From DAITQM01 sp036832975 (GTDB taxonomy: Bacteria; Pseudomonadota; Gammaproteobacteria; Xanthomonadales; Wenzhouxiangellaceae): DNA of 64,000 bases. The DNA lies in contig DAITQM010000013.1 of NCBI GenBank assembly GCA_036832975.1, positions 15,261 through 79,260 on the forward strand, in the 5' to 3' direction. Below, one piece after another: positions 34,713 to 43,940 of this stretch. The notes beneath the pieces are model-generated. The model searched no databases. It was given only the letters and a program-made list of their open reading frames with translations, and had not been told where the DNA came from. Numbering within the stretch: the first letter of the stretch is position 1; each line of letters opens with the position of its first letter. The position numbers and the translations under genes were made by a program.

Positions 34713-35741
34713 TCATCCCAGCCGCCGTATTCCGACCGCCTGGCGCAGGCGTTTGAGGAACGGGCCGGTGATGGCACGGGCGCGGGCGGCGCCTTGGTGC
34801 AGGACGCTTTCGATGCGGGCCGGGTTGGCGAGGAGGGCGGCGTAGCGTTCGCGCGGGGCGGCGAGTTCGGCGTTGATTTTATCGAAGGTCTGCTCTTTGG
34901 CCTCGCCCCAGGCGATGCCAGCGGCGTAAGCGCGACGCATGGCCTCGCGTTCGTCGCGGCTGGCGAAAGCGGCGTAGATCGCAAACAGCGCGCCGGTCGC
35001 CGGATCCTTGGGCACACCCGGTTCGAGCGAGTTGGTGACGATGCGCATGATCGCCTTGCGCAGTTGTTTTTCCGGCAGCCACAAGGGGATCGTATTGTCG
35101 TAGCTCTTGCTCATCTTGCGCCCGTCGAGGCCGGGCAGCACGGCGAGGTCATCGTCGATGCGCGCCGCCGGCAGCACGAAATGCTCGCCGTAGAGGTGGT
35201 TGAAGCGCTGGGCGATGTCGCGCGCCATCTCCAGGTGCTGGACCTGATCTTTGCCGACCGGCACGTCGTGGGCGTTGAACAGCAGAATGTCGGCGCTCAT
35301 CAGCACCGGGTAGTTGAATAGGCCCATCGAGACGCCGAAATCCGGATCCTCGCCGCGTTCGAGGTTCTCCTGGACCGCGGCCTTGTAGGCGTGGGCGCGG
35401 TTGAGCAGGCCCTTGGCGGCGACGCACGATAAAAGCCAGGTCAGTTCCGGGATTTCCGGAATGTCTGATTGGCGGTAGAACACCGCCCGATCGGTATCGA
35501 GACCGAGCGCCAGCCAGGTGGCGGCGATCTCAAGGGTCGAGCGGTGGACGCGCGCCGGATCCTGGCATTTGACCAGGGCGTGGTAGTCGGCGAGAAAATA
35601 AAATGACTCGGTCGCCGCATTGCGGCTGGCGGCGACTGCCGGCCGGATGGCGCCGACGTAGTTGCCGAGGTGCGGCGTACCGCTGGTCGTAATGCCGGTC
35701 AGGACGCGGCGGGGATGGGCACGGGATCGGTCGGGCGGCAT
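34713..35741 (-). CDS. trpS: Tryptophanyl-tRNA synthetase
   Basis: 342-aa class I synthetase charging tRNA-Trp. The HIGH-type motif is TPHLGNYVGAIRP, the second signature GRKMSKSYDN; SADILLFNAHDVPVGKDQVQ is the typical core. Length is normal. It is convergent with purH over a 122-bp spacer in which I see no gene or strong terminator, and divergent from marC. Confidence 0.96.
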   Translation of the reverse strand: MPPDRSRAHPRRVLTGITTSGTPHLGNYVGAIRPAVAASRNAATESFYFLADYHALVKCQDPARVHRSTLEIAATWLALGLDTDRAVFYRQSDIPEIPELTWLLSCVAAKGLLNRAHAYKAAVQENLERGEDPDFGVSMGLFNYPVLMSADILLFNAHDVPVGKDQVQHLEMARDIAQRFNHLYGEHFVLPAARIDDDLAVLPGLDGRKMSKSYDNTIPLWLPEKQLRKAIMRIVTNSLEPGVPKDPATGALFAIYAAFASRDEREAMRRAYAAGIAWGEAKEQTFDKINAELAAPRERYAALLANPARIESVLHQGAARARAITGPFLKRLRQAVGIRRLG

Positions 35742-35824
35742 GCCGCAGGTTCCTTTCGGGGGTGGCGCAAAAACAATTATTATGCCCTGCCGCCCCGGCC
35801 CAGGACTGTAAGAGGAATGCCGAA

Positions 35825-36424
35825 ATGGACCTGATCAGCGCGATCCTGCTGCTTTTTCTGACCCTCGACCCGGTTGGCAACGTGCCGATCTTCCTCTCGG
35901 TGCTCGCCCAGGTGCCCGCCGCCCGCCGCCCGCGGGTGATCTTGCGCGAGCTGATTTTGGCGCTCGGCGTCCTGCTCACTTTTTTGTTCGCCGGGCCGTA
36001 CCTCCTCGGCGCGCTGCACCTCAGCCAGGAGGCGATCAGCATTGCCGGCGGCATTATCTTGTTTCTGATCGCGTTGAAAATGGTCTTCCCGGTGCCGCGG
36101 CCCAGCCGCGCCGAGGAAGAGATCGCAGGCGAGCCGCTGTTGGTGCCGCTGGCCGTGCCGCTGGTCGCCGGGCCGTCGGCGATCGCCGTGCTGCTTTTGA
36201 TGGCGACCCGTGAGCCGGAGCGTCTCGGCGTCTGGGCCCTGGCCCTGTTCGTCGCCTGGCTGGTCAGCGTCGTGATCCTGCTCGCCGCGCCGCTGTTACA
36301 GCGCCTGCTCGGCCGCCGTGGGCTGATGGCGATGGAGCGCTTGATGGGCATGGTGCTCGTCGCCCTGGCGGTGCAGATGTTCCTCGACGGCCTGGCGGCG
36401 TGGTCGGCGCGCGGCGTCGTTTGA
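35825..36424 (+). CDS. MarC-family membrane protein
   Basis: 199 aa, six predicted membrane segments (LISAILLLFLTLDPVGNVPI, VILRELILALGVLLTFLFAG, ISIAGGIILFLIALKMVFP, VPLVAGPSAIAVLLLM). LDPVGNVP and PLVAGPSAI are the paired MarC signatures. The function of the family is unsettled. Start ATG 35825 is set by AGAGGAA upstream; a longer frame from 35762 has no such site. Single gene, divergent from trpS. Confidence 0.9.
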   Translation: MDLISAILLLFLTLDPVGNVPIFLSVLAQVPAARRPRVILRELILALGVLLTFLFAGPYLLGALHLSQEAISIAGGIILFLIALKMVFPVPRPSRAEEEIAGEPLLVPLAVPLVAGPSAIAVLLLMATREPERLGVWALALFVAWLVSVVILLAAPLLQRLLGRRGLMAMERLMGMVLVALAVQMFLDGLAAWSARGVV

Positions 36425-36573
36425 TCTTGGTCAATACCTTCCCCGAAGGGCTTGTGTAGTATTCCGCCAGCACCTATATCCATAGGCGAGCGGTGGTTGC
36501 TTGGCGCGCAACGATCCGCGGCAGCGTCATAACGATGATGCCTTTCCCCCACACAATGCAAAAGGAGGTTGAT

Positions 36574-37002
36574 ATGGCACTGATCCCCCATCGCCCCTTT
36601 GGCCTGATAGACCAATTGCGGCGGGAAATGGACCAGATGTTCAGCGCCGAGCCGGCTGAACCCGGCTTGGAACTCGCTGAATGGACCCCGGCGGTCGATA
36701 TCGCCGAGGAAGATGATGCGTTCGAAATTACCGCCGACGTTCCGGGCATCGAGCCGGAGAAGCTCGAAGTCACTTGCGAGAACGGCGTGCTCCGGATCAG
36801 CGGCGAAAAACGCGCCGCAAGCGAGAAAAAGAACGGTGGCTTCCACCGCATCGAACGCAGTTACGGGCGCTTCGCGCGCAGTTTCCGGCTGCCCGACAGC
36901 GCCGATCTCGGCAATGTCAAGGCCAAGAGTAAAAACGGCGTCTTGCATCTGACCATCCCCAAAACCAAAGAAAGCAAGGCCCGCCGGATTCCGATTTCCT
37001 GA
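36574..37002 (+). CDS. Small heat-shock protein (Hsp20/IbpA family)
   Basis: 142-aa alpha-crystallin chaperone holding unfolded proteins. The domain runs from WTPAVDIAEEDDAFEITADV through KLEVTCENGVLRISGEKRA to GNVKAKSKNGVLHLTIPKTK; the C-terminal IxI-like tail is RIPIS. ATG 36574 has a perfect AGGAGG 6 bases upstream; an ATG seven codons earlier is less likely. A strong rho-independent terminator follows. I looked for a sigma-32 promoter and found none I could defend. Confidence 0.94.
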   Translation: MALIPHRPFGLIDQLRREMDQMFSAEPAEPGLELAEWTPAVDIAEEDDAFEITADVPGIEPEKLEVTCENGVLRISGEKRAASEKKNGGFHRIERSYGRFARSFRLPDSADLGNVKAKSKNGVLHLTIPKTKESKARRIPIS

Positions 37003-37013
37003 GCACCCCCTTG

Positions 37014-37056
37014 CGCCCGTTCCGCCCTACCCCCGGGGTGGAACGGGCGTCTTTGT
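37014..37056 (+). terminator. Terminator of the hsp20 gene
   Basis: A perfect 10-bp stem CGCCCGTTCC (37014-37023) / GGAACGGGCG (37040-37049) is followed by TCTTTGTT. It ends the hsp20 transcript just ahead of rnpB. Confidence 0.8.
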
Positions 37057-37101
37057 TGGCATCTCCTACAAGCCGATAGCCCGCCGCGGCCGGGGTGGCC
37101 G

Positions 37102-37130
37102 TTTACTTTTTCTTTCCGGCGGCGCAAAAT
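37102..37130 (+). promoter_or_regulatory. rnpB promoter
   Basis: TTTACT (37102-37107), 17 bp, CAAAAT (37125-37130). It predicts a start near 37137-37139, matching the 5' end of the RNase P RNA. Confidence 0.6.
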
Positions 37131-37138
37131 AGTCCAGC

Positions 37139-37495
<357 letters not shown>

Positions 37496-37509
37496 GCTTT
37501 TGGTTCTAA

Positions 37510-37660
37510 CAGGTTGTTGAAAAACGCCATCCTGGCGTTTTTCAACGTCGCTTGCGAAAGGCGCGACTTTCGCTGCGCTCCCGAAATCAGCCACTGAGCA
37601 GCGCCTGATTTCGCCGGGCCATCCGTGGCCCGGGTTAGCAGGCTGTTTTTCAACAGCCTG
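37510..37660. mobile_element. MITE-like element family 2, copy A (151 bp)
   Basis: Inverted ends CAGGTTGTTGAAAAAC / CAGGCTGTTGAAAAAC and CTAA on both sides (37506-37509, 37661-37664). Copy B at 39168-39318 has the same length and orientation with only a handful of differences. No coding capacity. The stem AAAAACGCCA / TGGCGTTTTT just inside the left end is an ideal two-way terminator and may end rnpB transcription. Confidence 0.85.
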
Positions 37661-37715
37661 CTAAGCCTCAGACGCCCGCTCAGCCGGCATCGCTCCATCC
37701 CGTACAATTGGGTCT

Positions 37716-39140
37716 ATGAACGATCCCGCCCGCCGGCAGCGCGCCCTCGAATCGATCCGCGCCCGCGTCGGTGACGCCGGCTGGATCGACGATGCCGAGC
37801 GGCTGGCCCCTTTTCTTCGCGAATGGCGCGGCCGCTACCACGGCCGGGCCGCGGCGGTCGTCTGCCCGGCCGACAGCGCTGAAGTCGCCGCCGTCGTCGG
37901 CCACTGCGCCGCCGCCGGCATCGGCATCGTGCCGCAGGCCGGCAATACCGGCACGGTCGGCGGTGCGGCGCCGCACACGACCGGCGACGAAATCATCCTC
38001 AGTGTCCGCCGCCTCGACCGGATTCGTGAAATCGACCTGCAAAACGGCACGTTGACCGCCGAAGCCGGGTGCATTCTGGCCGACGTGCAACAGGCGGCGC
38101 GCAACGCCGGGCGGTTTTTCCCGCTGTCGCTGGTTTCCGCGGGCACCTGCCGGATCGGCGGCAATCTGGCGAGCAACGCCGGCGGCCTGCACACGTTGCG
38201 TTACGGCACGATGCGCGACCTGACGCTCGGTCTCGAAGTCGTGCTCGCCGACGGCCGCCTGTGGAATGGCTTATCCAAATTACATAAAGACAACAGCGGC
38301 TACGAGTTGCGCGATCTGTTCATCGGCTCGGAAGGGACGCTGGGCGTCATCACCGCGGCGGTACTGAAACTCTATCCCGCCCTCCGGACTCAGGTTACCG
38401 CGTTGCTCGCCGTCGCCGAACCGCGCCGCGCGCTCGAAATCCTCGATGCCTTGTGGACGGCAACCGACGGCCGCCTCGAGGCCGCCGAGTTGATCGGCCG
38501 CCAGGCGCTGCAATTGGTGCTCGACCACGTGCCCGGCTGCCGGGCGCCGTTCGTCGCCCCCTGGATGCTGCTCATCGAAGCGGCCAGCGCCGGGGATGAC
38601 GAGACGCTGGAGGGTGTCGTCGAACGCGTTCTGCATCGGGCATCCGCGGCAGGCGGTATCGGCGAGGTCGTCGTCGCCGCCGGCGAGCGGCAGCGGGCGG
38701 CGCTGTGGCAGTTGCGCGATCGCATTCCGGAAGCGCAGCGCCGCGCCGGCGCCAGCCTCAAACACGATATCGGCGTGCCGCCCGCCGCCGTGCCGGAATT
38801 GATCCGGCGCGGAATGGCGCTCGCCGAACGCGCTGTGCCCGGGGTCCGGCCCTGCATTTTCGGTCACCTCGGCGACGGCAACCTGCATTTCAACTTGACG
38901 GCGCCGGCCGGCGGTGAAGAAGCGGCGTTTCTCGCCCACGGCGCGCCGCTCGCCGCCGCGCTCTTTAACCTCGCCGGCGAACTCGGCGGCACGATCGCCG
39001 CCGAACACGGCATCGGCCAACTCTGGCGCGACCTGTTGCCGCGTTACAAATCGCCGGTCGAACTCGATTTGATGCGGGCGGTGAAACAGGCGCTCGATCC
39101 GCAGGGGATCATGAACCGGGGGAAAGTATTACCCGGTTGA
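37716..39140 (+). CDS. FAD-binding oxidoreductase (D-2-hydroxyacid dehydrogenase / GlcD type)
   Basis: 474 aa. N-terminal PCMH-type FAD domain (VVCPADSAEVAAVVGHCAAA, IVPQAGNTGTVGGAA, LSVRRLDRIREIDLQNGTLT, RIGGNLASNAGGLHTLRYGT, DLFIGSEGTLGVIT) and C-terminal FAD-oxidase domain with GHLGDGNLHFN and AAEHGIGQLWRDLLPRYKSP, the metal and substrate region of D-2-hydroxyglutarate or D-lactate dehydrogenases. The exact substrate cannot be assigned. It stands alone between two direct copies of a 151-bp MITE. Confidence 0.9.
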   Translation: MNDPARRQRALESIRARVGDAGWIDDAERLAPFLREWRGRYHGRAAAVVCPADSAEVAAVVGHCAAAGIGIVPQAGNTGTVGGAAPHTTGDEIILSVRRLDRIREIDLQNGTLTAEAGCILADVQQAARNAGRFFPLSLVSAGTCRIGGNLASNAGGLHTLRYGTMRDLTLGLEVVLADGRLWNGLSKLHKDNSGYELRDLFIGSEGTLGVITAAVLKLYPALRTQVTALLAVAEPRRALEILDALWTATDGRLEAAELIGRQALQLVLDHVPGCRAPFVAPWMLLIEAASAGDDETLEGVVERVLHRASAAGGIGEVVVAAGERQRAALWQLRDRIPEAQRRAGASLKHDIGVPPAAVPELIRRGMALAERAVPGVRPCIFGHLGDGNLHFNLTAPAGGEEAAFLAHGAPLAAALFNLAGELGGTIAAEHGIGQLWRDLLPRYKSPVELDLMRAVKQALDPQGIMNRGKVLPG

Positions 39141-39167
39141 ATATGAACCTCCACACCGGCCCCCTAA

Positions 39168-39318
39168 CAGGTTGTTGAAAAACGCCATCCTGGCGTTTTT
39201 CAACGTCGCTTGCGAAAGGCGCGACTTTCACTGCGTTCCCGAAATCAGCCGCTAAGGAGCGCCTGATTTCGCCGGGCCATCCCTGGCCCGGATTAGCAGG
39301 CTGTTTTTCAACAGCCTG
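39168..39318. mobile_element. MITE-like element family 2, copy B (151 bp)
   Basis: Same inverted ends, same internal hairpin and same CTAA flanks (39164-39167, 39319-39322) as copy A, in direct orientation 1.66 kb away. Recombination between the two would delete the FAD oxidoreductase gene. Confidence 0.85.
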
Positions 39319-39335
39319 CTAAGGGCGTTAGCCTG

Positions 39336-40208
39336 CTAAAGGCGACGGCTGCCGAGGTAGATGCCGCCGAGGGCCAGGACGACGCCGGCCCATTGCCAGG
39401 GGCCGAGGAGCAGGGCGAAAAACACGACGTCCCAGAGCATCGACAGCGACGGTTGCAGGAGCAGCAAAAGCCCGGCGACGGCGGCGGGGACGGCGGGCAG
39501 ACCGCGGGTGATCAGGAGCCAGCCGAGAACTTGGCAGAGTAGGCCGTAAGCGATGAGCAGCAGCCAGTCGCCGGTGGTGGGAACCGCCAAGCTCAGTCCT
39601 TCGAGCGCGGCGGAAACGGCAATCATGACGGCGGTCAGCAGCGTGACCTGGAAGAGCCGGGCCACCGTCGCCGGCGCGCCGGGGCAGCGCTGCGCCGCTT
39701 GCAGGCTGAGAATGTAAGCGGCGTAAGCCGCGGCGGTCAGCAGGCCGAAGAGGATACCGAGGCGATTCTGTGCCGTAAAGGTTTGCCAGTTGAGGCCGAA
39801 CATCAGCCACAGCCCGGTGGCGGCGAGGGCTAGGGCGGTGGAAAAGCGGCGGCCGCTGCGCTCGCCGGACAGCAGCCAGGCACCGAGCGGCAGGATGAAA
39901 ACCTGAAAATTGGCGAGCAGCGTCGATAACCCCGGCCCGAGCCAGATGACGCTGCGATGCCAGAACCATAAATCGAGCGCAAAGAAAAATGCGATCGCCG
40001 CCGATGCCCCCCAACCGTGCCGCCAGCCGCGCCGCCAGCGCTCGTTCAGCGCCAACAGCAGGAATAACCCGAGAGCGCCAAACAGCATCCGGTAGAACGC
40101 CGAGACCGTCGGCCCGACCGTCACCTGTTTGACGATCGGGGCGGCGAAGCTGATCATCAGCGCGCCGAGCGCGACCGCACCCCGTGACTTGAAGCCGCCG
40201 GGGCTCAA
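39336..40208 (-). CDS. EamA/DMT-family transporter
   Basis: 290 aa, ten membrane segments in two EamA halves (ALGALMISFAAPIVKQVTVG, GLFLLLALNERW, LLANFQVFILPLGAWLLSGE; LLTAAAYAAYILSLQAA, WLLLIAYGLLCQVLGWLLIT, LLLLLQPSLSMLWDVVFF). Family members export metabolites or amino acids; the substrate is unknown. It starts with TTG (40208), overlapping the TGA of the ubiquinone hydroxylase, and ends the pepP-ubi operon. A later ATG at 40157 would cut into the first segment. Confidence 0.88.
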   Translation of the reverse strand: MSPGGFKSRGAVALGALMISFAAPIVKQVTVGPTVSAFYRMLFGALGLFLLLALNERWRRGWRHGWGASAAIAFFFALDLWFWHRSVIWLGPGLSTLLANFQVFILPLGAWLLSGERSGRRFSTALALAATGLWLMFGLNWQTFTAQNRLGILFGLLTAAAYAAYILSLQAAQRCPGAPATVARLFQVTLLTAVMIAVSAALEGLSLAVPTTGDWLLLIAYGLLCQVLGWLLITRGLPAVPAAVAGLLLLLQPSLSMLWDVVFFALLLGPWQWAGVVLALGGIYLGSRRL

Positions 40209-41437
40209 GGTTGTCTAAGGAGCGGGGCGGCGGGTGGCGTCAGGCCGGCGGCGCGGCGGAACAGCCAGTCTTTGAGCGGCCACAGGCGATCGACGGCGGC
40301 GAGCCCGAAGCCGGCAAGCCATGAACGTGGCGCGCTGAACGGCCCGAGCGCCGGGCTCATCGTCCGGTTGATCAGATCGGTGGCGCGGATCATGATTTCG
40401 TCTTCGCTGCGCCGCGCCCGTTCCCAACGTCTGAGCCATGACCGCGGTGCGGCGAGCGGCCGTTGTTCGGTGCCGAGCACGGCGAGCAGCGCGGCGCAAT
40501 CGGCCAGTCCGAGGTTCAAGCCCTGGCCGGCGAGCGGGTGGGTGCGGTGCGCTGCATCGCCGAGCAGCACAACGCGCCCGGCGACATAGCGCCGGGCCAG
40601 TTGCATATCGAGGGCGAACGCGGCGCGTGGCCCGCTGGCTTCGACCGGGCCGAAGACTTCCCGGCTGGCGGTATTCAAGGCGCGGTGAAATTCGTCGTCG
40701 CCGGCGGCGATCATGGCCGCGGCCCGCTCATCGGGCAGCGACCAGACGATGGACGAGCGGCCCCGAGTCACCGGCAGCAGGGCCAGCGGTCCGCCGCTCA
40801 GAAAACGCTGCCAGGCGATACCTGAATTGGGCTCCCTTGTCATGATCACCGCGACCAGGGCTTTTTGCCCGTAGGCGGTTGCTGCTAACGGGATCCCAAG
40901 ACCTTGGCGCAGCGCCGAACGTGCGCCGTCGGCGGCGATCAGCAGCCGTGTTTTGAGCAGGGTGCCGTCGTCGAGCCGGGCGCTGGCGATCTCGCCGTCC
41001 GCCCCGTTGTCGTCCACTGCCACCACGGCGCGACCGGCAAGGAGCCGGACGCGGCCGGCGCGCAGCCGCTGCCACAGCACCCCATGCAGTTGGCGATGAT
41101 CGACAATCCAGCCGAGCGCCTCGACGCCATGCTCGAATGCTTCGAAGGTCAAACGGCCCGTGCCGCGCTCGTCTTCGATCTGCATCGTGCGGTAGGCGGT
41201 CGGGCCGGCGGCGTCCGGCGCTGGCCAGCCGCTGGCCATTGCCAAGACCTGGCGGCTTGCTTGGTTAAGGGCGACGACTCGTTGTCCGACGTCATCGACG
41301 ACAGCCGCCGAGTCGGGCGGCCGAGGTTCAGCCAGCAGAACAGAGAAACCCTTTTCGGCGAGCAAAAGAGCGAGTGTCGCGCCGGCGATCCCGCCGCCGG
41401 CGATCAGAATATCGGTGTCGGCGCTGCCGGAGGTCAC
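40205..41437 (-). CDS. UbiH/UbiF/VisC-family ubiquinone hydroxylase (second copy)
   Basis: 410-aa FAD monooxygenase acting on the aromatic ring in ubiquinone synthesis. Visible: DILIAGGGIAGATLALLLAE (FAD dinucleotide fold), the family helix around RVVALNQASRQVLAM, DGARSALRQGLGI (DG motif) and VVLLGDAAHRTHPLAGQGLN (second FAD motif). It starts at a GTG overlapping the ubiH stop (GTGA). Placed after ubiH as visC/ubiI is in E. coli, so UbiI is the likely identity; UbiF cannot be excluded. Confidence 0.88.
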   Translation of the reverse strand: MTSGSADTDILIAGGGIAGATLALLLAEKGFSVLLAEPRPPDSAAVVDDVGQRVVALNQASRQVLAMASGWPAPDAAGPTAYRTMQIEDERGTGRLTFEAFEHGVEALGWIVDHRQLHGVLWQRLRAGRVRLLAGRAVVAVDDNGADGEIASARLDDGTLLKTRLLIAADGARSALRQGLGIPLAATAYGQKALVAVIMTREPNSGIAWQRFLSGGPLALLPVTRGRSSIVWSLPDERAAAMIAAGDDEFHRALNTASREVFGPVEASGPRAAFALDMQLARRYVAGRVVLLGDAAHRTHPLAGQGLNLGLADCAALLAVLGTEQRPLAAPRSWLRRWERARRSEDEIMIRATDLINRTMSPALGPFSAPRSWLAGFGLAAVDRLWPLKDWLFRRAAGLTPPAAPLLRQP

Positions 41438-42612
41438 GGTTGCGTGTCGAGCATGCCGCGGTAGCCGAGCGCGCCGACCACCAGCCGCCGCTGCACCGCC
41501 GGCAGCCACTGGTGGGCGACGAGCGAGGCGCTGCGCAGCAGGCGAAAGCCGGGGGTGTCATTGCGGAACAGCCGGACCAGCGTATCGGTGTAGCGGATCG
41601 TCGCCCGCTGGTCGGGTTCGCGGCTTTGCTGATAGGACGCCAGCAGCGCCGCGGCGCCCGGATCCGGCGCCCCGGCGAGATGGGCGGCGAGGGCGACGGC
41701 GTCACGCAGGCCGAGATTGAAGCCCTGGGCCGAGATCGGATGGATGGTATGCGCGGCGTTGCCGATCAGCACGGCGCGTTCGGCGAGCGGCCGGGTGGCG
41801 TGTAGCAGTTTGAGGGGATAGGCCTGGCGTTTGCCGATCCGCGTCAGGCGGCCGAGGCGGTGGCCGAAGCGCGCCTGGAGCACCGAAAGCGCGGCGGCGT
41901 CATCGAGGTCCAACGCCGCCGGCGCTTCTTCGCTGGCCACGGTCCAGACCAACCCCAGGCGCCCGGGGCCGTGCGGCAGCAGGGCCAACGGCCCGGTTGT
42001 CGTGAACCGTTCATAAGCGGTGTCGCCGTGCGGGCGTTCGGTGCTCAGATTGGCGATGATCGCGGTTTGCCGGTAATCGTATTGTTCGGCCGCGATGCCG
42101 AGCAGGCGGCGGACGGCTGAGCCGGCGCCGTCGGCGCCGACGACGAGGCGGCTCGTGAAACGGGCGTTGTCGAGTTCGACTTCGACTGCGCGGCCGCCCG
42201 GGGTCAGCCCGACCAGTTGCGCCGGGCAGTATTGATCGAGGTCGGCCATCGCCGCCAAGGCCGGTACCATCACGGCGCCGAGACGGTGCGCCGCGACGAC
42301 GTAACCGAAAGCGGCCAGGCCGTGGTCCTCGGCGGCGAGCAGCACCCGGCCGAAGCGGCCGCGGTCGCTGACGTGGATGCGGCGAATCGGGTGGGCGTTC
42401 GGGGCGATGGCCGGCCACAGTCCCATGCCCTCCAGCGCCTGCCGGCTGACCTGGTTGAGCACCAGCGTCCTTTCGTCGTAACTGGGTTGTAGCGCAGCGG
42501 CCCGCGCCACTTGCTCGACAGCGGCGATTTTCAATCCGCTGCCCCGCAGGCCGAGCGCCAGCGCCGCGCCGACCAGGCCGCCGCCGATAATCGTCAGGTC
42601 GTAGGTTTTCAT
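41434..42612 (-). CDS. ubiH: 2-octaprenyl-6-methoxyphenol hydroxylase UbiH
   Basis: 392 aa, FAD monooxygenase of the ubiquinone pathway. Motifs: YDLTIIGGGLVGAALALGLR, RTLVLNQVSRQALEGMGLW, VGADGAGSAVRRLLGI, FTTTGPLALLPHGPGRLGLV, VLIGNAAHTIHPISAQGFNL, RYTDTLVRLFRND. It overlaps pepP by 4 bp (ATGA) and couples by GTGA to the next hydroxylase. This is the conserved pepP-ubiH-ubiI arrangement. Complete. Confidence 0.93.
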   Translation of the reverse strand: MKTYDLTIIGGGLVGAALALGLRGSGLKIAAVEQVARAAALQPSYDERTLVLNQVSRQALEGMGLWPAIAPNAHPIRRIHVSDRGRFGRVLLAAEDHGLAAFGYVVAAHRLGAVMVPALAAMADLDQYCPAQLVGLTPGGRAVEVELDNARFTSRLVVGADGAGSAVRRLLGIAAEQYDYRQTAIIANLSTERPHGDTAYERFTTTGPLALLPHGPGRLGLVWTVASEEAPAALDLDDAAALSVLQARFGHRLGRLTRIGKRQAYPLKLLHATRPLAERAVLIGNAAHTIHPISAQGFNLGLRDAVALAAHLAGAPDPGAAALLASYQQSREPDQRATIRYTDTLVRLFRNDTPGFRLLRSASLVAHQWLPAVQRRLVVGALGYRGMLDTQP

Positions 42613-43940
42613 GCGGCGCGGCCCTGTTTCATCCGCCGTTCGATGGCGTCCGGCTCGCGGACCAGCGCCTCGCTCAGCACCTCGCAGCCCTCGCGGGTCA
42701 CCGCGACATTGTCTTCGATCCGGATGCCAATGCCGCGCCATTCGGCCGCGACCTCGGTGGCGTCGGGCGGGATGTAGAGCCCCGGTTCGACGGTCATCAC
42801 CATGCCCGGCTCCAGCGCCCGGCTGTGGCCGTCGATCTGGTAATCGCCGACGTCGTGCACGTCCAACCCCAGCCAGTGACCGGTCTTGTGCATGAAAAAG
42901 CGTTTTGCGCCGCCCGCTTCGAGTTGTTCGCTGAAGCTCCCGGGCAGCAGTCCAAGGTCGATCAACCCCTGAGTGATGGCCGCGAACGCCGCATCGTGCA
43001 CCGCCTGCCAGGCGGCGCCGGGCCGAACTTGGGCCAGCGCCGCGTGCTGTGCCGCGAGCACCACTTCGTACAGGGCGCGCTGCGCCTTGCTGAAGCGGCC
43101 GTTGACCGGCCACGTGCGGGTCAGATCGGCGGCGTATTTTTCGTATTCGCAGCCGGCGTCGATCAAGACCATCTCGCCGTCCTTCAACTCGGCGTCGTTG
43201 GCGATGTAGTGCAAGGTGCAGGCATGCGCGCCGCCGCCGACGATGGGCTGGTAGGCGGCCTCCAGGCCGTGACGGTGGAATTCGTGCAACAGATCGGCGG
43301 CGATGTCGCGCTCGTTGCGGCCCGGACGCAGGCCGGCGAGCACCCGCTCGTGCGCCGCGCACGAGATGGCCACGGCGCGCCGGATCCATTTCAATTCATC
43401 GCGACTTTTGAGCAGACGAAGCTCGTGCAGCGTGTGGCCGAAGCCGATGAGATCCTCGGGTGGGATATGGGCCGGGCGGCGCCCGCTGTGCAGCCGGTTC
43501 AGGCCGTGCAGCAACCGTTCATCGAACGCCGGATCGCGGCCGATCTGATAATGCACCCGGCTGCGGTTTTCCAGCAGGCCGGGCATCACGTCGTCGAGAT
43601 CGTCGATCGGAAACGCATCGTCGGCGCTGAGCCAGCGGCGCGCGCCTTCGAGGCCGGCGCGCGGACCATCCCAGCGTTCGCGCTCCGGATTGCGGGGCCG
43701 GCAAAAAACGATCGTTTCCCCCGCCGCCCGGCCGGGGATCAGTACGAGCACCGCATCGGGCTCGTCGAAACCGGTCAGATACCAGAAATCGCTATTTTGC
43801 CGAAAGCGGTAGTGCACATCGCCGTTGCGCACCGCAAGGCGCGCTCCGGGGACCACGGCAATCGCTTCGCGGCCGATCATCCGCATCAGTTCGGTGCGGC
43901 GCGCCGCAAAGCACGGCGCCGGGGTCGCCGGACGGCTCAT
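42609..43940 (-). CDS. pepP: Xaa-Pro aminopeptidase PepP
   Basis: 443-aa metallopeptidase removing N-terminal residues before proline. N-terminal domain: FAARRTELMRMIGREAIAVV, YRFRQNSDFWYLTGFDEPDA. Catalytic pita-bread domain: LIDAGCEYEKYAADLTRTWP (two metal Asp), MHKTGHWLGLDVHD (His), MVMTVEPGLYIPPD and RIEDNVAVT (Glu). It overlaps the UPF0149 gene and ubiH by 4 bp each. The standard first enzyme of this operon. Confidence 0.95.
   Translation of the reverse strand: MSRPATPAPCFAARRTELMRMIGREAIAVVPGARLAVRNGDVHYRFRQNSDFWYLTGFDEPDAVLVLIPGRAAGETIVFCRPRNPERERWDGPRAGLEGARRWLSADDAFPIDDLDDVMPGLLENRSRVHYQIGRDPAFDERLLHGLNRLHSGRRPAHIPPEDLIGFGHTLHELRLLKSRDELKWIRRAVAISCAAHERVLAGLRPGRNERDIAADLLHEFHRHGLEAAYQPIVGGGAHACTLHYIANDAELKDGEMVLIDAGCEYEKYAADLTRTWPVNGRFSKAQRALYEVVLAAQHAALAQVRPGAAWQAVHDAAFAAITQGLIDLGLLPGSFSEQLEAGGAKRFFMHKTGHWLGLDVHDVGDYQIDGHSRALEPGMVMTVEPGLYIPPDATEVAAEWRGIGIRIEDNVAVTREGCEVLSEALVREPDAIERRMKQGRAA

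Noticed and set aside
36425..36573. Sigma-32 promoter or RNA thermometer before hsp20
   Set aside because: No CTTGAA / CCCCAT pair at proper spacing and no clear ROSE-type fold.
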